Made by a program: the position numbers and the translations under genes | Shown here: positions 1 through 11,096 of the stretch, one piece after another | Position numbering within the stretch: the stretch's first letter is position 1 | Layout of the letters: each line of letters opens with the position of its first letter | Assembly: GCA_012064415.1 (NCBI GenBank) | Contig: SSNU01000247.1 | Coordinates: 483,202-547,201, forward strand | Source: Gyrodactylus bullatarudis | Taxonomy: Eukaryota; Platyhelminthes; Monogenea; Gyrodactylidea; Gyrodactylidae | Length of the DNA: 64,000 bases | Reading direction: 5' to 3' | The notes under the pieces: model-generated | The model's database searches: none | Seen by the model: the letters and a program-made list of their open reading frames with translations, nothing else | What the model was told of the DNA's origin: nothing

Positions 1-2210
1 ATTGATATTTTCTAAATTTTTTTTCTCCGTATCGTAAAAGAGGGCCTCATAATCTAGATTACAAAAATTCTTGATCAAATTCGATTTCTTGATGAAAAAA
101 TCAAGAATTTTGTAAAAATCATAAATTCCCTTCTTCATATTAATTAGCTTTAAATGGGATGATTTCAAATCCCACTTCCCTTTGAACTTGGTTGAATAAA
201 AAGACTGACTTATAGAAGTCTTGTTAAGCCTCTTATTAATTTGAAATATTTTCTTATAAATGAAAGAAAATTGACAATTGGAATGTACAATCAACCTTTT
301 TCAAAAGCCTCTTCCAAGCGTTTTAATACTGAAATTTTTAAATACCTTCTTCAACGGAAGAAGATCCAGATTTCAGATTCCTCAATAGAATAAAATTTTG
401 GAACAATTTAATCTAATATAAATTTCATCTTACTTTTGGCCAAATAATAAGTTCATGAGTCGAAATGACACATTCAAAGTATGGAAAAAGTTTGCTCCCT
501 CTTTTGAGGGTATCGAATATCAAAGTAAAGAGCAAAATATTCTAACAATATCATGAGAGAATGAATCCTTTATTACTAATATGAATTCTATAGTTTAATA
601 TTATTTAGTCTGATAAAGTAAATAGTATAATGTATACTAATGATACGTAGAATTTTCATTGTCTGGGAATATATATCCCTCGTGAATTCCAGAATAGAAA
701 TTGAATCAACTCCACTAGAGAAACGTTCACAGCTATAAACTACCAATTTGAAGCTGATTCTAGTCTCGACTCTTAAGAAAGGAAAATCAATAGATTTAAC
801 TACTTGTCATATTTAGGCCCACAAATTTGCATATTTCACAAAATAATATTTCGAATTTTTACTTCTGAAACGTAAGAATATCCTTTCTAAATCTTATTTG
901 GTCTCTCTAAAAATGAAATTATCTAAATTTTAGCAATATTTTTCAGAGATAAGTTTTATTATTATCTACCAGAAATAGATAAACATTTAGATGTAAAATA
1001 GACTCATCCTTAATTGTGGCCCTGAGAGTCATGATGCTAGAATGAGAGATGTAAGAAGTTGAAGAGCATAAATTTATGTTTCTTTTTCAAGCCGTTCATT
1101 CCCATTTGATACTTTTCTTTTCTGAATATCCTCTCCCCTGATCAAAGCACGTTCAGGTTTTCCATTTACCCAGTGGAAATTTCCCCAAAATCAAATAGCC
1201 TAATTAATCCATGGTTTACCCCTTCCTCTCTTTCTCTTTCGTATTGCCCCTAAATTTGTTTACTCTTTCTTTAGCTATTTATATCTTTCGAGTGAATAAA
1301 TTTTATCCTTCTTCCAATTCCAATATACAAATAAATTATCCTTTCCTCGTACATTTTGATATGTGGACTGGGGGAGGGAGAGGGATTAAAAACCTCAATT
1401 TTCTCTATCTTTTCAATAAACAATGATGAGCTTGTATTTTTGGAAATTACAATTTACCATCTCTTTATGCCCTAGAGGCAAGTTATCATCATCATAATCT
1501 ATAATACCTTTTTATGATATTTTACATGATCGGCGGTTTTTATAATTTATTAGCTATGCCTATTCTGAGGATGAATTCACTACATCTCTCTTCATCTTAA
1601 GCTATAGTTGATGTTAGGATAAAAGTTTGCCGAAAACTCAAAATTCTTAATTTGCTAGAAATTTAGAAATTTCCGATGTTCCATAAAAATTTAGAGAAAA
1701 ATTAATTTTTAAGAAAAAAACATTAATATCGTAATTTTGGATTATTTTTCAGATAAAAGTGCTAAAGGTATTCGCCAGGCTGAAAAATTCTTCATTTTTG
1801 TTTTGTTAATAAATTACTGTATCAGCCTACAGAGTCAGCCTGTATCTAACTTATATAAGCAAGTAAAGATACAATTCATGTTTCGTCTTTATTTAGACTC
1901 TTCAGTGTACCGTAGCAAAATTGATTCAGGGCCGGGAGTATTGAAAACCCAACGGTCATACCTATCATTTACTTTCACAGATTGATTTATATTTAGGGTT
2001 TTTATCAAGTATTTCAGATAGATTTTGTCAGTTTTATTTTGGTGACGAGAGATAAATGCTGTATTTTAATTCTATTTTTCGCATCGTTAATAAAAGACTT
2101 TTCCCTAGATACCAAAATGAAATTTAAAAAATTTAAATCAAGTATCTGAAATATTTGATCGAAAAATCATCTTTTAACTTGTAAGTAGTAATAATTGTTT
2201 TTCATTTCAG
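1..2210. other. Upstream non-coding region
   Basis: I see no supported gene here. Short open frames at 1211-1426 and 1737-1985 have AT-rich, low-complexity composition and no convincing splice sites or domain. A clear splice acceptor (polypyrimidine then CAG) ends this stretch at 2209-2210, so at least one upstream 5' exon of the following gene probably lies in or before it, but I could not identify it. Confidence 0.5.
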
Positions 2211-4173
2211 TTGTACCCATAAAAATGTTCAACTTTTTCGGAGGATTCGCCTACTGGATGATCATAATTTTGTTTGCTTTCGGACTGATCATAGTCATCC
2301 TGTTAAGTGCCCTTATTATGGGCTTCATAAAGGCACCGTTTAACAAGAAGATTTCACAAAAAACCAACACTGTCCCATGTAACTTTGGCAATATTCCCAC
2401 ATGCTTCTCATCATCAGATACATCTGGATCGAATCTAGCTGTAACAACCAATCACAATCCTGATGATCGGAATCAATCAACGATCCGGTATTATACCGGA
2501 AAATATACTCCCTATACACCAAATAGTCCTGTTAAACAAACAACTCCCTACATTGTTCCAGGTGTCATTTATAAAGGCAACCTTACTTCTAGGCCTATCA
2601 AGTAAGCTATAGCTGTATATGACAATTTTATATTGATTTTATGAGCGTTTTTTCTCTCTAGTTATTCCAGCGGTTCAGATCAAACTTCTAAGCAGAGTAA
2701 TCAGAATTCCCTCTCTGACATGGAGACAGAATCTTTTAATCTTTGGGACCAGGACTCTTTTAACCAGCAACAGTATCATACCAAGGGTCAGAACCAATCT
2801 CATCAAGACCTCATGTACATGCCTAGCATTAATCCAACTTCATTATCATTTGCTAGCAATGCAACGATGCTGCGTAATCAACCTTTAGTAACACAATCTT
2901 CCACAATGCGTCCCAAAAATTCTTCAAGAGTTTACTTGAATGGAACTCTGAATCCATATCCAAGACTGGCATCAAACATGAGAAGCAACCATCCAATTCT
3001 TTATCAAAACCCATATGAACTCTTCCCTGTAAGTTTTCAATAATAAAGCATACAAATTGTAGAGTTGGTTGTTTCAAGTTTAACCAAAATTCATTTGGTC
3101 TAACCTTTGATTTTAACATCTTTTTTCATGTTTAGATTAAAACTACAACTATTACGAAAACATCAAAGAATCCCTTCTATACACCTGGCCAACTAGTGAG
3201 AGATATATATGAACAGCCAAATCCATCATTTCCACGTGTTAGTCCAATCCCGACTAGCCCAAAGGATTATTACATTTTGAATAATGAGAAACCCCTCTAT
3301 CTTGATTCCTTCAACCAACCAGATACTGAATTTTATCCCTCCAAAATGAATCAAAAAGCATCCTTATACAAGAAAGAACCATGGTTGCAGAATAATCATA
3401 ACATGAGTGTTTCCTTTGATGAGAAACAGGTCAACAGTTTTGTCAAGGATGAAGATGACTCATTGCTATTGGCTGACTTCGATGTTGTCATTGACGGAGG
3501 TAAATCAGATTCTGGACGGAAGCCAAGGAAGGCACCTATTGTTGTTTGCAAGAGTAAATAATTGCTTTATCATTCTAAACATTTTTAATTGTATTTTTGA
3601 TTAATATATTGAATTATTCCCAAGTAAATGCTATGGAAATTTGATGCTAAGTTTTGAAAAGGAAAGTTTTATTTTTAGTTCAGTAGTTATCAATAAAAAA
3701 AGCAATCGTATACTTGAATTCTACGGGTATGATTACTCGATAAGATTCATCTTACTTCCCATCTATGACTATAGAAAATAGGTTTTCAAGGAAACTTTTT
3801 AAACAAAATTTATTGAATCAACTTTCTTTGAATTAATAAGACTATGCCTTTGGAGGCACCATGGCCTACTAATGCACTGTAAGGGTTAAGGAGTTTAAAA
3901 CAGAACAATCCATAGAATTAGTATCGATCTATTTATCTCACAATGAGATAATTGGTTTTGGATGAAAACCAAGCTAAACCTCAAAAGGTGTCATAAAAAT
4001 GGAACGAGAATGGTATCCAATTTCTACATCCAAAAACTACAATTACAAATGGAAATTTAAAAAATTCTCAGATTTATTTATCTCATACATTGATTAGGTA
4101 TTTTATTTCAGATACACATGGACTCAAGACAACCCCAGATAGTCTAACGAATCCGAACAACGAGGCTGTGTAA
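2211..4173 (+). CDS. Unrecognised single-pass membrane protein, alternative C-termini
   Basis: Exons 2211-2601 (ATG at 2225), 2662-3028 and 3136-3561 join with GT-AG introns of 60 and 107 nt and keep frame, giving 389 residues. The N-terminus is hydrophobic: a membrane span at about residues 10-35 follows a short Phe/Gly-rich start. The rest is a polar Asn/Ser/Gln/Pro/Tyr-rich tail without cysteine-rich or catalytic motifs, with several N-x-S/T sites and a late acidic patch (DEDDSLLLADFD). An internal donor at 3500 can splice to a further exon at 4112-4173, replacing the last 20 residues by 20 others ending NEAV. I do not recognise the family; topology and function are unknown. The AG at 2209-2210 suggests an upstream, probably untranslated, exon. 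Confidence 0.75.
3692..3697 (+). terminator. Poly(A) signal for the exon-3 end
   Basis: AATAAA about 130 bases after the stop at 3559-3561, suited to the transcript that reads through exon 3. Confidence 0.5.
4112..4173 (+). CDS. Alternative terminal exon of the membrane-protein gene
   Basis: A good acceptor (TTTTATTTCAG) at 4101-4111 opens an exon that continues the frame from an internal donor GGAG|GTAAAT at 3499/3500. The first codon, split across the junction, is Asp; 19 more codons follow and end with TAA at 4171-4173. Composition is clearly less AT-rich than its surroundings, as expected for coding DNA. A poly(A) signal lies about 200 bases downstream. The new C-terminus ends Glu-Ala-Val, which could fit a class III PDZ ligand (acidic at -2, hydrophobic at 0), but that is inference. 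Confidence 0.6.
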
Positions 4174-4369
4174 GATTTGTCTCCCTTATCGTCTGACCAT
4201 CAGATTTTGCATATTCAACTTTATTGTAAACAATGATTTTTAAAAACAAAAACAATCATCAAACATTTTGATTGTACATAAGGAAATTTAGAAAGAAAAA
4301 CTCTTTTTCTCTATCTGATTTGTTATCCATTTAAATTTTATCATGTACCAATAATACAAGAACTAGAAG

Positions 4370-4375
4370 AATAAA
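4370..4375 (+). terminator. Poly(A) signal for the exon-4 end
   Basis: AATAAA about 200 bases after the stop of the alternative exon at 4112-4173. Confidence 0.45.
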
Positions 4376-4623
4376 TTGAATTCATTTATGAAAAGAAAAG
4401 TTTCATCTCTCACTTGAAAGAGTCTGATGTCCTGTGGAATCTGTGGAGACCCAAAAGTTCGTGAGTTATCTTAATCTAAATTACATTTATGTTCTATTTT
4501 AACAGAGGTAATGTCTACTTTTAAATCAAATCAAACCTGTCTCTATTTGTCAGCCTAAGAATAACCCAGAATTGGTTATTATTGAAGGATTATCAAGTTA
4601 AACTTTAACTTAAGTACGTCTTC

Positions 4624-4819
4624 TAGTTAAACTGATATTCAAAATCATAATTTTGAACCAAGTAGTTCTTCAGGGAACTGCTCGGCATAGATTGACTATA
4701 ACGTTGTTCACTTGCTATCTGAGTATGTTGTTGTCTTCTGGCTTGTATTGGTCTATTTGTAGAAAAAGAAAGGGAAGAGAAAGGTGTAGTATTTCTTAAA
4801 AAATAAGGAAAATTAAAGT
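4624..4819 (-). other. Exon-like open frame inside the repeat unit
   Basis: On the minus strand an acceptor-like TTATTTTTTAAG at the unit's edge opens a frame of about 60 codons rich in Gln, Arg and Ser (it includes RPIQARRQQHTQIASEQRYS) that ends in TAG at 4624-4626. The third copy keeps the same frame with conservative changes (T to S, I to V, S to N), and the right palindrome arm keeps it on the plus strand. I do not recognise the product. It may be a fragment of a duplicated exon. Confidence 0.25.
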
Positions 4820-5195
4820 GATTTTTATATTAATCAGAATATTTAGAGTAATAACTCTGATAATATAATTCATCACTTGAAAGAAAATTAAAATTAAGAT
4901 TAGAATAAAAAACATTTAGATTACCCTGATAAAAATAGTTAGGACTCACACTAATTATCAGGGTAATCTAAATGTTTTTTATTCTAATCTTAATTTTAAT
5001 TTTCTTTCAAGTGATGAATTATATTATCAGAGTTATTACTCTAAATATTCTGATTAATATAAAAATCACTTTAATTTTCCTTATTTTTTAAGAAATACTA
5101 CACCTTTCTCTTCCCTTTCTTTTTCTACAAATAGACCAATACAAGCCAGAAGACAACAACATACTCAGATAGCAAGCGAACAACGTTATAGTCAA
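4692..5195. repeat. Near-perfect palindrome with 240-bp arms
   Basis: The arms 4692-4931 and 4956-5195 are reverse complements over 240 bp with one mismatch that I could find, separated by a 24-bp spacer. The left arm plus about 45 bp of its outer flank and part of the spacer recur as a direct copy at 5636-5856. The left arm therefore looks ancestral and the right arm like an inverted duplication. Transcription would give a long hairpin RNA. Confidence 0.9.
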
Positions 5196-5635
5196 GATAT
5201 TCAAAATATTATTCAAGATTATTCTAGCAAATCTGAGCACTTGTTTATTCTTGTTTCACTGAGTTATCTAAATTTTTTCCAATGATAAAATTTACACTAA
5301 TTCTCATTGCTATTACATTGAATTTATTCAGGATTCATTCAAGTAAGAAGCAACAGAAATACATACTTTGGATACAGATCTTGGTGCATGAAATAAACCC
5401 GCCTATTTCTACTTAGCTTTTGCTTCTTCTTCCGTTTCACACTGTATTGCTAAGCTAAAAGAGAAATATCTCTCACATGTCCGTTTACATATACATTGTA
5501 CAATGTACATGTCGGAAGAAGTATTAGTTTACTTATAATTTGTATTTTTCTTCCATTTTCATGTACAAGTGACGAGTCTAGTGAAAATACTTTTATCTGA
5601 AAAATTATCAGGAGTATTTTCAACGAATTTTAACA

Positions 5636-5856
5636 ATAATTTTGAACCAAGTAGTTCTTCAGGGAACTGTTCGGCATAGATTGACTATAACGTTGTTCAC
5701 TTGCTACCTGACTATGTTGTTGTCTTCTGGCTTGTATTGGTCTATTTGTAGAAAAAGAAAGGGAAGAGAAGGGTGTAGTATTTCTTAAAAAATAAGGAAA
5801 ATTAAAGTGATTTTTATAGGAAAATTAGATTACCCTGATAAAAATAGTTTCGACTC
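5636..5856. repeat. Third, internally deleted copy of the palindrome unit
   Basis: This is a direct repeat of 4647-4946 with scattered substitutions and an internal deletion of roughly 90 bp. It removes the stretch between the shared blocks ending GTGATTTTTATA and starting TAGATTACCCTGATA. It matches beyond the palindrome arm on the outer side and into the spacer, so it derives from the left-arm orientation. Confidence 0.85.
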
Positions 5857-8800
5857 ATGCAATATTTCGAATACATGTCGTATTCTTGTTCTGGTGTGAG
5901 ACTTTTCAAAAAACTTGAGATTCAATTCCTAATTCAATAAGAATATCTAATCGAAAAACTCATCAGTTAATTTTTAACCAATATCCATTTAGGGTAAAAA
6001 ATCGATAAAACATCGGCACTACTCAGTTGTAAAGAAATCAGAAACATTTCAGAAAGAAATACATATGGAATTGTTTTGTATATCAATCCCTTGCCAGAAT
6101 GTGTAGCCAGATATTCAAGAGAAGAAAAGAAACAATATAAATTAATGATTTTAAATTTTGAGAGAGACTCTGGGAATTTCTAAGGGGATTTTGTAACATT
6201 GCAATTTAAAAATGTACATATTCTTTACAAACAATGACGTTTCTCAGAGAATCAGGAAATTGGAAAAATTATTTTTGTTTTTTTTCAAATGTGTAAGAGT
6301 GTCCAGACAATGAATCATTTTGAGTTTAAGTCAGAGTGTTTGACTCATCTCGTTTTAGTTTTTAGCATTAACAGAATTAGATTCATTAAATTATTCAAAT
6401 TGGAACATTTATTATCTAATAGTCAAGAAAAATAAATTTCAACAACATTATTGTAATAGAAAAAATATTCTACTTACTTTTTTAAAATTAACTGGTTTAA
6501 ACAGAATTTCAGAGAGAGAATTTTGTGATAATTATGTATTTCAAGCTAGAAACAAAAGACATCTTGATAATCTTGAGTTTTTTATTCAATCAGAAAGAAA
6601 CTCGAAAGGATTCAGTACACGTACCTTAAAAGCCGTCTTGGTCCTCTTCCATAAAAGGATCTCCTTGACAGAGCCAATCTACATCCCCTCTGGCTAAGAA
6701 GAACTGCCTCTTCTGCTGTTCTTTACTCTAAATTTGCGCCCAAATCAACCGGTCATTACAATCTGAGAGCTTCACGAGGATATTCTATTTTACTCAATAT
6801 CCTTCTCCCTCTCAGAACCAGATTCCAAATAGATTTTAACATTTTTAAATGCAAAAACATTTTAAAAATATGTCAAATTCTTATATAAATTGTACCAGAT
6901 TCTCATAATTATTTTAATAATTTTTTTAAATAAAAAAATCTACTATATATCTATTATACAATTTAAAGTATTTTATTGAATAACTACTTTCAAGTAAATA
7001 TGGATAATAATTTTTATAGTTAATTTTGTTAACATGTTTAATAAAAATTCATTATCTTTGAGTGAGAAATTCTCGGACACCGCACGATACAATCAAAATT
7101 TGTTTTTGAAAGATTGTTAATCAAATAATAAGAGTCATATCACATGACTCATGCAAGAAGATTATTAATTTAACTCTAATAATTTAGAAATATTCAAGAC
7201 TCATCAAGAACCATCGGAAATTTAGAGAAATGGAATGAAAAAAATTGCTGCACACTTTTGAAATATACAAAATTTTCAGATCACCATGTATCAGATGACG
7301 GCGAATTATATTCAGAAAATAAATTTTTTACTTATATTCTTATTAATTAAACTTCCAAATAATTTTTTGAAAAGTCCTTCTTCCATGCAAACTCAGATTT
7401 CTCTTCAATTTTGTAATAAATAAATTTTTATTCCTATTTTTATCTTTTGAATGATTAACAAAACTTAGAAAGCAAGAAAGATATCTTGTGAGCTGATGTG
7501 TCAGGCAGTATGAATCAGACTGAGGCTCTATGAGAGATTCAATATTCTAAATCGGAAATTCCAATTCAGTTAGTTAATAGCCTGCACAGACAAACAAAAA
7601 AGATCTTTTAATTCACGATTTTGTTTGAACGAAATCAGAAAAATAATATTTAAAAATATTTTTCAAACTTTAATTCACTCGAATTTTTCTACTAAGATCA
7701 TTAAGGTTAGATAGCTTTAACTGATACAAGATGTCTCACTGTAGCCCTGAGCGAAAATATGGTCAATAATTAAATCTCCACTCCGAAAAAGCTTTAAAGT
7801 CCTATCTTTTTTGTAAAAAGTGACTCGATATTTTATTTATAAAGTAGAAATTTAACACGAAACGTTTTCCTCTTCTGAGAGTCGCAGTTGTTATGATAAA
7901 CAAAACAATCATCAAAGAACAATTGAAAGTCCTTTACTACACTTCATGAAGCATACATGATATGAAATTAATACATCTGTTACAGATGATCTGTATCATT
8001 CCTAAATAAAAATTTCATCAAGTAATTAATTTTATCCATTCTTCATTTGTTAAATTGGATAAAATGCTATCTTTCTCATCAAGGACTTTTCTCGTAAATC
8101 GCTTTTTCAATGATTGGACTTCAGTCTTGATCCTCAATTCCGGCTATCATAGAGATTCTTTTTATTAAAGAAATGTGTCCGTGAGTTTAGTATTGATTTA
8201 ATTATAAAAAATATCCGGATTTATATGATGGTTTGAACATATTTACTGGATTATGTTCTCAATGGTTTGATAGAATCAACATTGATCATTTACTACTACA
8301 TATTTGATAAATTAGCGACGTTAAAGTTATTATTACTCCAAAAGTTATTTAAGCAGTGAAATTTCATAAAATCGAATTTATTTAGTTTCACAATTCATAA
8401 TACACTTAATTACCATTTTGATTTGGCACGTTACCTATTGAATCAGATTTGTGCGTTTTTAATTTAACAAGTTAAATCTATCTTTCTACAAAAAATATAT
8501 CTGAGTTATGAAACTACTTTAAAGTAAATATTCAATGATTTTTTCTTTAATATATTTAATGTCATAGGACTGATAACATCTAACCAAATGCTTTTTTTTC
8601 GGTGTTCTTCACGTTATCCGAATTATTCTGTAAATTCGGCACACATCAATGTCTAACTACAAATCTACGTCTCTTAGTTTGTGATAGAAGCAAAACTGTT
8701 TCTTTAATTAATTAAATTTTTCCCTAAACTAAATATTAGAGATACTTGATTTTTGCGTAAATACATATCAAAAATCCCATATAATTTCCTTGGTATCTGT

Positions 8801-10800
8801 TTTCAAAATAGGTGGTAGTTAAAATGAAAAAATGATTTCATGGATCTGTGTTTGTGTGAATAAATATATAAGTGAAAATTAAATAGTGAAACCTTTCAAG
8901 AAATTTCATAATCATTCTGGCATCAGTTTGAGTTCATTTTTTGAGATATAACTGATTTAATAGCATTCTAGTTTCTTCATTAGTTAAGTTTTGGTCAAGA
9001 AGGAATACCCAAATTATTCAAGACAATGTTTAGAACAAATCGAAAGCTCTAAATACAAAAATCTAATTCTTTAATGATCCAAAATTAAAGATTTCGTAGT
9101 CAATTTTGCTTGATTTATTGGAGAAGAAACATTTAATTAGACAAACACTTGACTCTTAGGTTTGAAAAAATAGAGTTGATTCCCTGTATTGTAAAATAAG
9201 CTGTGTATTTCATAACAACCCTAGATTACTTGATACATTTTTTCTTATTTCTCTAACTAGAGGCCTCAAGACGTTATTTTTATTGAGAACTAGCAAAAAT
9301 ACCCAAAACATTTCGTAAATTATTATAGCTACATTTCATTTTTTCCCCCTACCAATCAATAACTATTAAATCTTTTTCAAACTATCAATCCAAGTAGAAC
9401 TGTATTTAAAACTCGTCTAAATAGTCACTCTTTGGTAAAATAAACAAGAGAAAAAACCCTCTCTTTACATTGATAGAACTAACAAATGTTTCTCTATCAT
9501 TCTCTTTCTCTCTGTGTTCTGGTATGTTGAAGACTGTCTGCTATCTAATTTTAGCTCTTCATTGAAAAAATTTCTTCTCTTTCGATGCATGTATAAACCA
9601 ACGGTCAAGTCATAATTTTCTTGTTCACTCATTTCATCAAGGAAGGCTTGACCTTGGTTTTTTTATTTAGATAAATAAAAGTGGTTCTTAGAATAACAGC
9701 AACTGATTCCTGTCTCTCTCTCTCTTTCATTCCTTTAGTGTGTTAGTAACAAATTTTATTTGAATGAAATTTTTGTTATCTTATTACCGCGAGGAAGTTT
9801 TCTTTTTGTTGTTGTACACAGCTAAAGAATATTGCAAACAAAATCAGAAACTAACATGAAATCAAATCGCTTATAAGCTCTCACTCTCCTTGCTGCTTCC
9901 TCTTTATTCTAGAGAAGGTGTTGCTAAGCCTATTGTTTATTATTCTTTCGTTTTACTCTATTCTTTCACAAGGGAAATTAAAAATTTGCCATAATACTTC
10001 CTACATTCAATCGAGGAAGTCACAATTTCTCTCTCTTCTCTAATGATAAAATTCTCCTTGGTAAACAACAATCTTGATCAGGATTAGCCGGAATAAGAAG
10101 ATTACGATTAAATTAATTAATTTTTGTCGTTGCATCCTCATTCAATATCGCTCATTGGTCCTTAAAAATATCCTCAGTTAGGTTAATGTATAGTAGGATA
10201 ATTAAATATTTTCAGCTATTTGCTTATTCGATAGAGAATTAAATTTTGAGAAAAAATCCCATGGAATTGAATATTTTATATCAAGTTCCGTTATCCAAAA
10301 TCTCATTCGAAAATGTCATTTTTAAATCCCCGCCAAAAAATATTGAATGAATATTACTATGATAACTGATAAAATTCACTTTTTTGAGCAATCTGTTTGA
10401 CTTTTCAGATGGGAATTATTCTGATAGTTATCTAAAATCCCTTCACCGCGTATCCTCATCCTTTTCTGATAATTTTTAAATTTAATTTATGAAAATCTTT
10501 TTTTTCTGTGTAAAAAAAGCTTCCAAATAAGCAAACTGCCCAAAAAGTTGTTCGAAAAATAAATTTGTTTTACCCTAATGTATAGGTTCAAGTCTTGGTT
10601 ATCATCTCTTTGCTTTAAATTTAACAGCCATTTCTATATAATCTCATCTAATTAGATCGTGCGATGATTTTTATCCCTCGAGTTATTAAATTTTGTCAAC
10701 AAAAGTAAACATAAACTACATAAAATTTAAATGGAGAAAATTATCTGTCTAATTTGTAATTCAAACAGAGAACAACAAGAAATTATAACAATATTAACGT
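5857..10800. other. AT-rich stretch without a confident gene
   Basis: No open frame above 60 codons is present and no known family is visible. The one compositional exception is a GC-richer island at about 6600-6840, described separately. The rest is AT-rich DNA with simple tracts. Confidence 0.6.
6626..6727 (-). other. Candidate terminal exon in a GC-rich island
   Basis: The minus strand has an acceptor (GCAAATTTAG) before 6727 and a 33-codon frame ending in TAA at 6626-6628. The product is acidic and aromatic, with the motif ARGDVDWLCQGDPFMEEDQD. The island is far less AT-rich than its surroundings, which suggests selection. The opposite strand is also open here, so the direction is not certain. 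I do not recognise it, and no upstream exon was found. Confidence 0.3.
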
Positions 10801-10815
10801 ATACATGCATCTCGG

Positions 10816-10935
10816 CCAATCAGAAAAGAGTTAGAAGTTATTTTTCACAAAACCCACCTCAGCCAATAGGAACACGTTTAGTGAATATGAATTAGATAGG
10901 GTTAGACTGATTAAAAAAGCATTTCACATATAAAA
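10816..10935 (+). promoter_or_regulatory. KLF gene promoter: two CCAAT boxes and a TATA box
   Basis: CCAAT boxes lie at 10816-10820 (GGCCAATCAG) and 10863-10867 (AGCCAATAGG), in the same orientation and 47 bp apart. A TATAAAA box follows at 10929-10935. This spacing predicts a start site near 10960 and a 5' leader of about 135 nt before the ATG at 11097. Assignment rests on motif matches and position only. Confidence 0.65.
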
Positions 10936-11096
10936 ATACACAAAACTTCAAACACATTCGTAATCAACCCTCACTCAAAGACCCTATATTCCCTTTTCAC
11001 ACGGAATATTTACACTAACAACCTTATGAGATAGTTGTATATTTGTTTCGAATCCACTCAATTTTATATTGTGCTTCTGGTCAACTTGTGTGAGAT

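Noticed and set aside
1211..1426. Plus-strand open frame of 71 codons
   Set aside because: Phe/Leu/Ser-rich AT-driven composition, no splice context, no domain.
2251..2522. Minus-strand frames opposite the first membrane-protein exon
   Set aside because: Shadows of the spliced plus-strand gene.
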